From positions 69,538-133,537 of the forward strand of contig JAAOMT010000128.1 of NCBI GenBank assembly GCA_016748015.1: a stretch of 64,000 nucleotides of DNA, read 5' to 3'. The position numbers and the translations under genes were made by a program. Of the stretch, positions 45,040 through 55,989 are shown piece by piece. This DNA comes from Geosiphon pyriformis. Its lineage: Eukaryota; Glomeromycota; Glomeromycetes; Archaeosporales; Geosiphonaceae. Under the pieces are notes generated by a model. It did not search any database. It was not told where the DNA came from and saw only the letters and a list, made by a program, of their open reading frames with translations. The first letter of the stretch is position 1, and every line of letters starts with the position of its first letter.

Positions 45040-45650
45040 GTGGCATTAATGTGTCTTTGAATTCAATAAGGAATTCCTTGGTACATTGGGTTTTAAAGTG
45101 TCCGCACATAGTTAAGACTTGGGCATGCTGTCCATTGAACATGAGTTGAAGTTCTTGGGTGTTCCAGTCGAAAGTAGCATTGGCTTTTGACAACCAATCA
45201 TTTCCTACTAGAGCTTGATATTGAGTAGCTTCTATGACAAGTATTTTGGTAAGAATTTGGATTCCATTAATCTCGAAAAGGAAGTTGTCAATTTCTCCTA
45301 TCGGGGTTTTTGTGTTTCCATCTGCTGTAATAATTCAAGCGGTAATGACATGGTCTACTCGACGACCTAGTTAGTCCATGAGCTGCTTTGTGATTATGCT
45401 ACTGGCTAATCCACTATCCAGAATTAATTTAATGTCTATTCTTCTGACTCTGGCATCAGTGTATAGGGCCATTATTGGTTTATCTTGATTGATGGCTGCT
45501 CCACTAAAAAGGCTATGTGTATTCAAATTATCAATGTCAAAAGAAAATATGGCAGCTAGGGTGGTGTCTTTAGTAATAATAGCTGGTGGGATATTGCTTT
45601 TTGTTTGCTTGGAAGGTTGGGAGATTTGTTCTATATTCTTCTCTTCCACA
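45040..45650 (-). pseudogene. pol: element A aspartic protease
   Basis: Piece 45371-45649: a linker with PPAIITKD, IMALYTDARV and the active site LILDSGLASSIITKQL. Then a broken strand near 45340 (VIT-type) and the GNHS-like segment at 45011-45193. One frame with gag upstream (47098 and 45649 differ by a multiple of three), so no frameshift is needed between gag and pol in this element. Confidence 0.85.
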
Positions 45651-46029
45651 GATGTAGATTTATCAAAATCCTGGTCTTCTATAAGACCGAGATAGGAAGC
45701 TTGATTTAGGTATCTAGTTGGTGTTGGTCGAGATTGGGCAGGACTGCAAGAGATTGGTCAAGACGGTCCACTATTGGTTTGCACCTAATTGTTGTTGGGA
45801 TTTCTCTATCTCTGATTATAGTCTATAGCTTGAGGTCTGGATGGGCTGTAAGGAGAAGTTTGATAGTGAGGAATTGCTTGTGTCATTGGTGGTGGTTGAT
45901 AATAATTCTGGAGTGGTAGTTGAGTGTACAGGACTTGTTGTGCATATAGGGGCAGTTGATTCTGAGGTATGGAATATTGAAGTACTATGTTTTGCTAATA
46001 TCTGAGTTGCTGGTATGGGTTTCCTTGAT

Positions 46030-46110
46030 TTTGGTCCATGATCTTCTTTCTGCAGTCATGGCCGATGTGTTCAGGTTTCTGGCAGTAGTAACAGTTGTGG
46101 GAATTAGATC
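46030..46110 (-). pseudogene. gag: element A CCHC zinc knuckle (nucleocapsid)
   Basis: The reading NCYYCQKPEHIGHDCRKK fits C-x2-C-x4-H-x4-C exactly. It binds element RNA during packaging. Around 46120-46200 lies a Gln-rich stretch encoded by repeated TTGCTGTTGCTG-type sequence on the plus strand. Confidence 0.85.
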
Positions 46111-46199
46111 TCCAAGGTTGTTGCTGTTGCTGACGGTTCTATTGCTGTTGCTGACGGTTCTGTTGCTGTGGGTATCTGTTGTTGTTGTTATTTTCTCTC

Positions 46200-47670
46200 T
46201 GTTGGGATGATTGATAAGTTTCTGTAGTTCCAGCTAAGAATCCCTCAATTTTTTGAGTTAGTTTTTCACTCAATTGGGTTATTTTTGCATCAATGTCAGA
46301 GGTTCCATTAATGGCTAAATTAACAGTTTGAGTATGGTTTGCTTCTTGTTCTGCAGACTCAAAATTGCAAGTGAAAGTGACAGCGTCTTGTAAACTGGTC
46401 AGATGGCGGGATTTTATGGATCTTAGAATACCACTTCACAATCTTTTAATGAATTGATTAAGAACTTGCACCATGGTGTAGTAGTCCCTTTCGATAGCTA
46501 ATATTTAATACAGGATTTGATTAAATTGTCTGAGATAAGTAGTTACTGCTTCGTGATCTTTTTGTTTAATTATGCTGAATTGATTCTGCAATCGGATTAA
46601 TGTATTGAGGTCACAGAAGTATTGCAGAAATGTGAGTTTAAACTCAGTAAAGGAGGTAGGCTTCTCTGCGAGGCTCTGGTACCACAAATCGGCAGTTTTG
46701 GTCAGAAAAAACGGCAGTGCTTGAATTGTGTGGTCGTCGTTCCAACCATTAGTGGTAATTGCTTTCTCGGCATCCACAATCCAAGAATATGCGTTATCTT
46801 CTTCACTAGAGAATTTTTCCAATTTAACAATATCCCGATAAGCCATGATCTGGTTAATGAGTGGAGTATTACTGGTTATGTTTAAAAGAATTGGTGTCCA
46901 CATATTTGAGTGTTTTCCGGGTGCTAATGTTGGTTGCTTTCCTTTGTCACTTGAACCAATAGGTTGTAAGATAGCTGTTTTTTCCATTAGGAGAGATGCT
47001 GATTCTGCTAGGTTTTGTGCTGGTGGCTGTTTCTCAAGTTGATGGGTTTTCTTTTGTTTAACTGGCTGCTGGGGTAAAATTTCCAAACAGCAATCCATAT
47101 TCTCCTAGTGATTTGGTCCAACTGTGTTGATTCTAAGGGTGTGGATTTCCAGGAGTTTGTGGTGTTTCCGACTGAGTTTCTGGAGGTGGGTTGAATACAA
47201 TTCTACTCTGGAATGTCTGATGGTATGATGGAGTTGTTAGAGAGAGGACCCTTGGTTTCTTGTTAACCGTGGACTTGGCTTGGGCAGTTACAGGGTTGTT
47301 GGATTCATTTTCATATTTCTCAGGGTCGGATTCCACTGGTTGTTATACTTGAGAAAATTGTTGTGTCATGTAATATTTAATGTCTGTATCGATTATGCGC
47401 AGAGTTTCAGTGATTGCTCGGGTAGTCGTGACTGTTGAATACTCTAGTAAGCTTTGATGAATTTGTTTTCCAAGTCTTCCTGTATCAGTTGCGCGGCCTA
47501 ACAAGCAGTCAATTTTTGCATTGATATAGTTACAAAAATCACTTTCTGCATAAGCAGTTTCTGCTGGTATTTCTAGGTCTTTTCAAAAGTATTGAAATAG
47601 TGCTTTTCCATATGAGGAGTGGTTCTTTTCTATTATTCCAATAGTTACTACTTTTATGTATTTTTGGGGG
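46200..47670 (-). pseudogene. gag: element A gag
   Basis: Piece 46505-47098 has the gag fold: EDNAYSWIVDAEKAITTNGW, FLTKTADLWYQSL, FTEFKLTFLQYF and IRLQNQFSIIKQ. The N-terminal region upstream (47133-47670) reads KYIKVVTIGIIEKN and then a helical part with ESDFCNYINAKIDCLLGRA, in another frame from 47098. The start is near 47660, about 35 bases after the primer-binding site. A C-terminal extension leads to the zinc knuckle near 46050. Confidence 0.8.
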
Positions 47671-47694
47671 TGCTTTGTCTCTGTGGATTTATAA

Positions 47695-47711
47695 CCTCAC
47701 AGAGAGCACCA
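47695..47711 (-). promoter_or_regulatory. primer-binding site of element A
   Basis: Two bases (TT) after the 5' LTR end, the minus strand reads TGGTGCTCTCTGTGAGG. A start with TGG is what pairs with the CCA end of a tRNA. I cannot name the tRNA. The first 12 bases (with TT) are also one arm of the U5 hairpin at 47702-47764. Confidence 0.75.
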
Positions 47712-47764
47712 AATGTTATGGGTAAACTTGATGGGTATGGGAAATAATAACATTTGGTGCTCTC
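47702..47764 (-). promoter_or_regulatory. 18-bp U5/primer-site hairpin of element A
   Basis: 47702-47719 and 47747-47764 are perfect reverse complements (18 bp) with a 27-base loop. One arm covers the start of the primer-binding site and the LTR end; the other lies in U5. In the RNA this would fold the primer site into a stem. The 3' LTR copy of the U5 arm (about 29003-29020) has changed by transitions. Confidence 0.85.
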
Positions 47765-48798
47765 AATTATGGATGATGCATCTTTCACATAATTCTGTTG
47801 GCTTAGTTTTGATTATCAGTCTCTGAAGATCTATTCCTGGATGTGAATTTACCCGTTAAGTTTTTTGGTTATAAGGCACAGAGTTTGTCTTTTGTCAATT
47901 ACAATGTTTTTTGTAAATGTGAGCTTTCTTCTCTGAGCTAATGAGTACAGTTGTTAGGGTCTGGCATTGTCTTTTTGCCCTTCTGGTAAGCTAACAAGAT
48001 AATGTTAATATCCAAAACTTAGGGGGAGCTTTCCTCTTTTACCAGGCTATCACGAAGTCTATTCCCAGACAGTCAATTTTACTATGTTGCCGCTTCACAA
48101 AAATAAGACAGAAAAAGAAAAAAAAAGAAAAAAAGAAAAAAAAAAGAAAGAGAGAAAAGATAAATTAGTATCATCAATTGCCATGATCAAGAGTGATTGG
48201 TCCAAATCATTAATAGATTCGAGGTGGTTATGCTAAGAACATCTGTCCTAGAACGGAAATACAAGACAAAGGTTAATTCACATAAATTCCACGAAGTTCG
48301 AGAACATAAATTCGTGATTCTGATTTCTTTTTAATAATTGGTTTATTTCAGGAGATGAAATAGAGAAGATAATAAAGGATAAAGGGGTATAGATATTTAA
48401 TTCTTGTCTAGAGGTTCATATCTATTTGTCTGTCTTTTCTCACTTCTACAACTACTTGCTTTTATACATTTTTTTGGTTTTACAGGATTGCTTTCAATTG
48501 TCTTGCTATCACTAGCTATTGCTTTGTTGTTTCTGTTATTGCTTCGTTTTTTTATGTTATCACTAGTTATTCTATGTTATAACATGTTATCTGACATTAT
48601 TACATGTTATTCTGTGTTATCCTGCATTATAACACGTTATTCTATGTTATTGCACACTATTCTGTGTTATCCTGTGTTATAACATATTATCCTACGTTAT
48701 AATGTGTTATCTAACATTATTGCGCATTATTCTGTGTTATGTCACATTTTGGTTATGTTTTTTCATAACTCTGGATTGGTTTTTCTACTCGAGTAACA
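47714..48798 (-). repeat. 5' LTR of element A
   Basis: 1085 bp, from TGTTATGGG to GAGTAACA, followed by the ATGT target duplication. Contains the 10-bp U3 repeats (about 48557-48736), TATA box (48459-48466) and the A/G run (48110-48160). Confidence 0.95.
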
Positions 48799-48802
48799 AT
48801 GT

Positions 48803-50636
48803 TCACATGAGCTTTGGCAACACTCGGCTTGGACAACTTTTCTGTAGACAAAAAGATACTCAGATAATGATGTAACTCGCCCTTCTTAGGAATCGAAATT
48901 GGCTGACCACAAATACTCAATAAAGCAACCTTAATACCCTGATTTATGGGGATAGCCACCATCTTCTCACTGTTGATAAAAATATCATTGATCACAAAAA
49001 ATTCACTGGCAATGTTCAATGTATATTGAGTAGAGACCTGACAATTCCCAACCCAAATAGTATTATCAACAAATGCACTAGCTGAAAAATAAGAAGTCAA
49101 ACCACCACCACTCTCAATTCTGCCATTTTTCAAAACAAATTTAATATTAATTTAGTACTCACACAATTGTTTGTGCCTTTTGACTTTGCACAAAAGCAGA
49201 TCATAGAAGATTCTCCACAGAAGAGGTGAAAAGACCTCATTCTGATCCAGCCCATTATGCACCTTGTAACCACCAGACAAACCAAAATCAGTCATAACTC
49301 TGTTAATTCTATCTTCGTGAATACCACCAAAAAACTTAATAAATCTCTTACACATCTTAACACGCTGCAAGCTAGCCCTTAAATGATGCCACCCAACCAA
49401 ATCATAGGCCTTCCACATATCCTGCAAGACCAACCATACTTTTCTATTCTTCTCAATGGCATCCTCAACCACTGACCCAACAGCAAACACTAGAGATTGT
49501 GTGGATGTACCCTTCAACACCAAAAAATTGTCACTCTGAAGAATGTTGAATCTGCTACAAGCCACCAAGATACAATTAGATAGAACCTTTGAAAGAATCT
49601 TCCTGGCAGTTTCAATCAAAACAATGGGCTAAGTGTTCATAAGGACCCCATCCCAGTCATAAGGCTTAGGAATCATCAAAACCCATGCTCTTTTTCACAA
49701 AACAGATACCATATCAATAGATAAACACACATTGAATAAAGCTAACAAGCACTCCAAAACTACCTCACTGCCACATTTCCACAACTCATTTGGAATACCA
49801 GATAAACCAGCAGCCTTGCCATTAGACAGACCACCAATAACTGAAAGCAACTTGCCCATACTGACAGCACACATAATGCCAGAAAAGGCATTATTCCGAA
49901 CATAGTCCAATAGAGTATACTGATAAATCTAAAGATCAGGTAGCACTAAATGTACTAAGCATTTCTTTGTCCACCCTTCCATAATCTTGTCCACATTAGA
50001 CTTCACCTTCTTAGGCTCCAAAACCAATTTATTATTAACCACCAGTAATCCAACACCACTTTGTGAAATGGCCTTTCTAACACACTCCTGATTATATCAT
50101 CTTTGTTTAAACAAAAATTTTCCATGTGTTTCTCAATCGCAATTCTAATGAAAGCTTTTTTGGCCAGCCTTGACTCAAACATTTTTGATCTCCTGAAATC
50201 TCTGCAAACTGATAACAAATGCTTAAGAATGACATCAGATTTCATTCTTGACCCTAACAAGTCAACAAAAGCACGAGCCTTATCATTATCAAGAGTTGAC
50301 CACCTATGCACAAGGCGATCTATATCAGGCAAGTTACCAGAGCAAAATTTCTTAACAATCTTGGTCACCAACAATTCCAAACCAAAGAACTTAGAGGAAT
50401 GCCTGTTTTTTGCACAATTGAACTTGTTAAACCACTGTCTCTAAAACAATATATCAGCAAACTCCACCAAAATCTTCTCCAAAACTGCCCACATAGCATT
50501 CACATTGCCATGGTTTTTAGCACCAGAGAACACATTACTCAACAACAAGAGCTTAGATGAAGAGAGATCTTTAAACTTAGTCCATTTAGCACAGTCAGCA
50601 TCTTTGATTTTGAACTTCCAACAATCTCTATTAGTC
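48803..50636 (-). pseudogene. LINE copy 3 reverse transcriptase
   Basis: Pieces 48803-49133, 49152-49619 and 49695-49910 share one frame. 50003-50380 shares the endonuclease frame, so one frameshift lies near 49920-50000. Motifs: VLQDMWKAYD near 49425, GLDQNEVFSPLLWRIFYD near 49230 and AFVDNTIW near 49065 (second catalytic Asp changed to Asn; FVDD in copy 2). The YDPLL-type LINE RT signature is clear. Element A entered just downstream of the palm. Confidence 0.88.
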
Positions 50637-51365
50637 TATCTGTACATGTTATTCAATTCAGCATCCAGAAGCCCATCTAAACCAACCGACACCACAACTG
50701 CTCTGTGATCAGTGTCAAAAAAGTCCAAAACAGAAACAATTTGATGACCAGCCATAGCAGAAGACAGATCACTACTAACAAAAATGTAATCAATTGTCTT
50801 CCCAACCCCTCTTGAGTTGCTCCATGTAGAAGCTCCAACCAAATTATGACTGAAAAATGAGTTAACCAAACCCAAATCCAAACAGAATTTGAAACTTGCA
50901 CTTCTATCAGATCCATTCTCATTAAAGTCCCCACCCAAAACAACAAAAAAGCTGGAATTGACAGCCTTTGCAATAAGAGAGTTAACCTCAGAAGACTGAT
51001 TAAACCTAACCCCAGAAGAAGCACCAGCATACAACTCCAGAAGAGTAACCAAAAGCCTGCCCTTAAACAAAAATCGAACAGAAATAACTTGACTAGGAAT
51101 CTCTTCAACTTTTGAAACATGATGATCCAAAGAATTGTTTATGATTACAGCAATGTCAGCTCTGAGATAACCAACATCCAAAATAGAAGTAAAAATTCGA
51201 ACTCCATCAAACTTATACTTAATTTATGGCCCAGAAGAGGCCCTTAACTTTGTTTCGGTAACAAAAGAAACCATATTTCCAGAACTCACATGCCAATGAA
51301 CAATGTATGCTTGCTTAGCAGAGACATTGATACCTCGAACATTATATTTAGCAAATTTCCAGACC
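50636..51365 (-). pseudogene. LINE copy 3 APE-type endonuclease
   Basis: The best preserved endonuclease of the window. NVRGIN near 51335 holds the first catalytic residue, TETKLR near 51250 the Glu, GGDFN near 50935 an Asp/Asn pair, TIDYIFVS near 50790 and FFDTDHRAV near 50705 the last Asp-His. All key residues are present. One stop at about 51225 separates the N-terminal quarter from the 181-codon open piece 50636-51181. It nicks DNA for target-primed reverse transcription. Confidence 0.9.
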
Positions 51366-51372
51366 AGACTGG

Positions 51373-53319
51373 TTATTGAGATGAAGATGGAAAAAGACAA
51401 CCCGGATCAGAGCACAAGAAATCCAATTTTGCCAGGACAGAACTAACTGAAGCTTCCAGAGCAGACATTTTAGATTCTAAACCACCCATTTTGGAGGTAA
51501 AAACTCTTGAACCACTTGAACTAAGAACAGCAGTAGACTCATCAGCACCAGAAAAGAGGGAAGCAGATACAGTCGGCTCATCTTTCAGAGCCATATCCAA
51601 ATTCACAACCAAAACTGCAGGCACAGAAACAACCAGAAGCACACTTCTAGAAAGAGATGCCAATGGCATCAATTTAACAAACCTGAGTTTTTTCAAAATA
51701 CCAGAAACCTGATCTGCTAAAATCTCTAAAGAGCATTCTAAAGTTGCCAAACGATTGCCCAATTGAGACATTACAAGAGGATCAGACATTAATGAAGGAG
51801 GAACCAAACCAGGATGCAAATCAGTGCCAAAAAAACCAGAGGAAGACACATGAAAGGTGGTACCACCAGCAACTTGAGCCCAAGTTTTACCAGTAAAAGA
51901 CACAAGACATGAAATAGGTGCTTGCTTTTTTTTATAAATGCCAGCCAATCAAACTCGATCTTGATCAGAAATTACCCATTTCTCATGAACACTAGAATTC
52001 CCACCCACAGGACAAATGGCAGTAACATGACCAAATTGTTCACACTTGGTACAATGGGCCAAACAAAGACCAGCCCAATGCAAATTCACACCCTTGAAAA
52101 CTGGAACTGAACCAATGGCAGCCAATTTGGCCACTTTACTCTCAAAACAGATTATAGCACACCAAATACGAGCATATAATGTGAAATTACGGCCAATAAC
52201 ACAAGTTTTCCCACCATAGGCCTCCACCAAGTCCGAAAGATCATGAGCAGTCATATTAACTAGAAGGGTATACAGCAAAGCATGATAATGGTCCCTTAAA
52301 ATCCAAAATTCTCTGTCATTTACCACCAAAGCCACATGCATGGAATTTTTTCCCATAAGAACAGACCACTTAGAAGCAACCAAACAGGCAACTTCAGCTA
52401 ATTCAAATTCAATCACAGCTTTTTGCCATAAACCAATCAGCTGCATTCTAATAGAAATGACCTTGCCAAATTTGGAAAACACAGTCTCTATTGCTGATTT
52501 GGGAAAATTAACTGGAATTTCCTTGATGATTATTTCCCAACCTGTATGGCTGTTTATTTTTTTGAGATCATTGTTGACAAGAATATTTTCACTGAGTGCT
52601 AATAACTTGGCTTTATTCAAACTAGATTCACTTGTAAAGATTGATCAAATGACTCCAGAAAATTTTGAGGGAGTTAAAGTATTCCCAAAACCATTAATTC
52701 TATAAAAAAAATTTTTCACATCAACCAACTTATCCACATTTGTTTTTCCAGGCACAGCAGACAAATCAATATTAAGTGCAAATAACTTTGTTGAATTAAA
52801 ACTACAAGTCTCCGAGACACATGATTTGAATGGTATATGCTGATTGGATCTAAAGTTCACACGAGGAGGAAGTTTGAGCATATCATCATCAATATTTGCA
52901 AGGTTGAAAGAAGATTGTTTTAGAGGACTGCTCAGCATGTACGTACAGGTACGTGTTTTCTTTGGTGTAATGTCATTCATATCATTGTCCTCACCCAATT
53001 CCACAAAGCTTGTTTCTTTGGCAACCATATTAGCCATGTTTTCAACATCCAAGAGATTGCTCACATTGTCTGAAACACTACCCACCTCACTACTCCAAGA
53101 CACCACAGACTCAACACCAGTACTACCAATATCTTTCAGGTCCAAAGAGCCAGCAGACGAGTCCAACACCATACTGGTGGCTAGCCTTTTCAGCTTTTTG
53201 TAGGATGCATCACGAGAGTAGACAGTATTCACACGTTTATTTTTGGCAGTCAAACGGGTCCCCAACCCTGCCAAATTAGAACCCAAACCACCAGCAAAAA
53301 AGTCCACCAGTTCCATCAT
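51373..53319 (-). pseudogene. LINE copy 3 ORF1 (RRM-like, CCHC, coiled coil)
   Basis: One 649-codon frame with only two breaks, both TGA (52645-52647 and 51949-51951). The N-terminal 220 residues are Ser/Asp-rich. An RRM-like block (WEIIIKEIPVNF, then VISIRMQLIGLWQKAVIEF) and a second one (LYTLLVNMTAHDLSDLVEAY...WCAIICFES) follow. The zinc knuckle is CTKCEQFGHVTAIC. The C-terminal third has heptad-like leucines (ATLECSLEILADQV, LESKMSALEASVSSVL). The product would bind LINE RNA. Confidence 0.88.
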
Positions 53320-53399
53320 AACAAAGAGGGATGTATTGAGAGAAATAACTTAAGGTAAACAGGGGAAAAGAGGAAAAGGAAAAGCTATTCAATCAAATT

Positions 53400-53820
53400 C
53401 TATCTTTGCTCTCAGTTTTTTATATATATTATAAAACAAATTAATACAATTATACTTATAATATAATTAAAATAATTAATAAATATTACCAAATATATTT
53501 TAAAATAAATTATTAAGTATATATTAGAATTAAATACAAATAATTTAGATTTTTATAATTAATACTAAATACAAAAATAGTATATCAGTAATATTATTAA
53601 AAATAAAAATTTGTTTATAAATTAAAAAAGATAAAAAATTATTTAAATATAAAAAACAATAAACAGTTTAATATATTTATAAATAAATCTGTAAATTTTT
53701 TATTTATTTTATTATTTAATATTAAAAAAAAAATTTTAACAGATAATAAAATAATATTTGAAAATACTTATTATTTTATTAGAAACTTATTATTAAAGAA
53801 CTTTTTATCTTCTTAATTTT
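53400..53820. other. AT-rich spacer
   Basis: Low-complexity A/T between the 5' end of LINE copy 3 and the half-LINE on the other strand. No gene or family is recognised. Confidence 0.5.
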
Positions 53821-55800
53821 ATGATTACAACTAGAGCAAAAAGTAAAAAAGCTGTATTTAATATTTTTTCTGAAATATCTAATAAAATTTCAACCATAAA
53901 AGCTCTTTTTATTATAGAAACTACTAGACAAAACGTTTTAAAAGCTTTTTCTTTACTTATTAATCATAAAAAGCTGCTTTTGATAACTACTAAAACATTT
54001 TTTTTATCTTTGGCTGGTTTTTTACCAGTTAAAATTCCTTCAAAAAAACACATTTGAATTAATTCTAATGTTGTTTTTACTCTATCTAAGAGCCCAAAAG
54101 TTTTTAATAACAAACTAATTAATAAGTTGGTCTTTTTTTGTATAGCTTCTATATTTAGTGTTAGCAAAAATTTTAAAAAATAGAGACAGTTGTTTGTCTT
54201 TACTATTATTATAATAAACTCTTTTATAGTTCTTAATAAAATCTTAGATAAAATTTCTATTGTATTATCTAGCATATTATCTAAGATAAACTAAGATCAA
54301 TTACTGGCTGTATTGCCAAATATGGTGTTTTTTAGCAGATTATTGCTAATTTTAGAAGCAAAACAACTATTTTTTGTAAAGTCATTTGTTTTTAAGAACT
54401 AAACTAACCAAATAAAAACTGAATTATCTTCTTTACTGGTTTTTGGTACTGTTATTAATGGTGCTTAGGAAACTATTATTAGTCATTTAAGATTTGTTAA
54501 GTAAGTGATCTTTATTTTGGTGTTTAATACAACTTTTAATATTAAATTGGCTTATGTTAAGACTGTTTTTCAATCTGTACATGGTTTTTTGGATGCAAAA
54601 TTAGTATTAAAAGACAATATAAAGCTCTTTTGTATAAAGTTTGCTTTTTAAAAGTCTTTAGACTCTGCTTTTTTAGTTGAGCTTACAAACTTTATTTGTT
54701 TAGCCACTTTTAAAATTGTTAAGTTATTGGTAGTTTCTGAGTTTGGTTCTCTTTCTGTTATGGTTGTACTATATGATGTGCTTTTGGATATATCTGCTGC
54801 TAATATTAAAACAACTCTCAATATATTTGGTAAAGTTACTTATATTGTATTAAAGTCTGTTGGTATTTGGCAATACATAGTTATTTACTTTGATAAATTG
54901 AACTTTGCTGTGTTTGTTTTGAATCATTGATTAGTTCATATAGGCAAAAATAATATTAAAATTCTTTTTTTAATAAATTAAAATAAGACTATTCTGTCTT
55001 ATAATAGATTTAAGACCAAGTTAATTAATCTATTTTTTAACTATACTGCTTTTAAAATCAGTAATATGATTTTTTAAATTAGTAGTCAAACATGTTTTAT
55101 TTTTTGTTTTTCTGATTCTGGTTATTATTCTCAGTTTGCTTTGGTTATATTTAGATCTCAAATAAATTTGAATATTATTGTAGTTAAAACTAATACACTA
55201 AAAAAGTACTGTATCTAATAAAAAATTCCTGGCTGTTAATGCTGTTTTAGGTGTTAAAAAATAAACCATATGGCTGTAAATTGTAAGATGTCTTTATTTT
55301 TTCCTTTCAAGACTCCTAAGTTGTTTATGTTTTGTTTTGTAAGCTTTAAGTCTTATACCAAAGTTTTTGCTTCTTTGAGCTCTTATGAATTTTCACTTTT
55401 GACAATTTTTGCTTTTTTTTTGCTGTTATTGGTAATCTTTTGATGCTGTTTTAGTTGTCTTTTTTAGAATTTGATCTGATCAAACTTTCTGTATTGGTTG
55501 GATTAATTATTAAGTTTATTGGCTTCTTAGTTACTACTTTTAAACAGTTTATTAAAAGTAATTTGGTTTTAAGCAGTGTTTTTAGTCTTAAGGTTAATAA
55601 ATTTATAATTCATCTGGGTTTTTTTAACAAAATTTTTGGTAAGTTGAGAAGAAATATGGTTTTACTAAAAAAAAAGTGTTCTATAAATAATATTGACATG
55701 TCTGGTAATTCAAATTATTTAATTAGTATTAATAATAATATATTTTCTAGTTTAATGTTCTTTTGAACATATAAGTCTAATAATATTAAAATTGATTTTT
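53821..55800 (+). pseudogene. half-LINE ORF1
   Basis: Related to ORF1 of the LINEs but diverged. IFGKVTYIVLKSVGIWQYIVIYF aligns with FGKVISIRMQLIGLWQKAVIEF of copy 3. Pieces 53821-54057, 54727-54930 and 55455-55766 are open; others contain TAA/TAG/TGA. The CCHC knuckle keeps all four ligands. As RNA-binding ORF1p it could once have used the RT of a partner LINE. Confidence 0.65.
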
Positions 55801-55985
55801 TAAAAACAGTTAAATAACTGGTTAAATTAATTTCTTATAATATATAATTATTTAAAAAATGTTAGCTTTAAATAAGTTTATTTCTATTATAGCAATATAA
55901 CATAGTCTAAACTGATTCAAGTAGCTAGTTACATGTAAAAAATACATAAACTATACTTAATTTAGAATACTTAGTTTATTTTATA
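53821..55985 (+). mobile_element. half-LINE: ORF1-only non-autonomous LINE
   Basis: Plus-strand element starting with an ATG frame (MITTRAKSK...), then an RRM-like block VLYDVLLDISAANIKTTLNI and VGIWQYIVIYF, a CCHC knuckle CFRCxKINHMAVNC near 55225-55270 and a C-terminal part. It passes directly to a 3' end (about 55900-55985) that matches the LINE 3' UTR in reverse orientation (CTAGTTACATGTAAAAAATA). No endonuclease or RT is present. Stops are frequent. The layout is also seen in 7930-8545 plus 24430-25310. Confidence 0.65.
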
Positions 55986-55989
55986 GTCT

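Larger units (their letters stand above)
28970..48798 (-). mobile_element. Gypsy element A, complete with both LTRs, interrupted by element B
   Basis: Ty3/Gypsy LTR retrotransposon on the minus strand, about 10.25 kb without element B and one TTGT. LTRs are 28970-30054 and 47714-48798, each 1085 bp, flanked by ATGT at 28966-28969 and 48799-48802. From gag (47098) to RNase H (42041) one frame holds gag, protease, Cys-rich domain, dUTPase, RT and RNase H, broken only by stops. Integrase and ORF3 follow. The integrase before pol position 3' is split by element B. Catalytic and Arg/Trp codons have been hit by transitions, so it is dead. Confidence 0.93.
48799..53345 (-). mobile_element. LINE copy 3, 5' part (split by element A)
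   Basis: Continues the LINE at 26745-28969. Holds RT, endonuclease and ORF1; the 5' end is near 53345-53400, where an A/G-rich leader precedes the AT-rich spacer. Confidence 0.92.

Noticed and set aside
26745-53345. TGA reassigned to Trp (alternative genetic code)
   Set aside because: Many interruptions are TGA at Trp, but TAG and TAA occur at homologous places, and TGA also stands at expected Arg codons. C-to-T transitions explain all of these.
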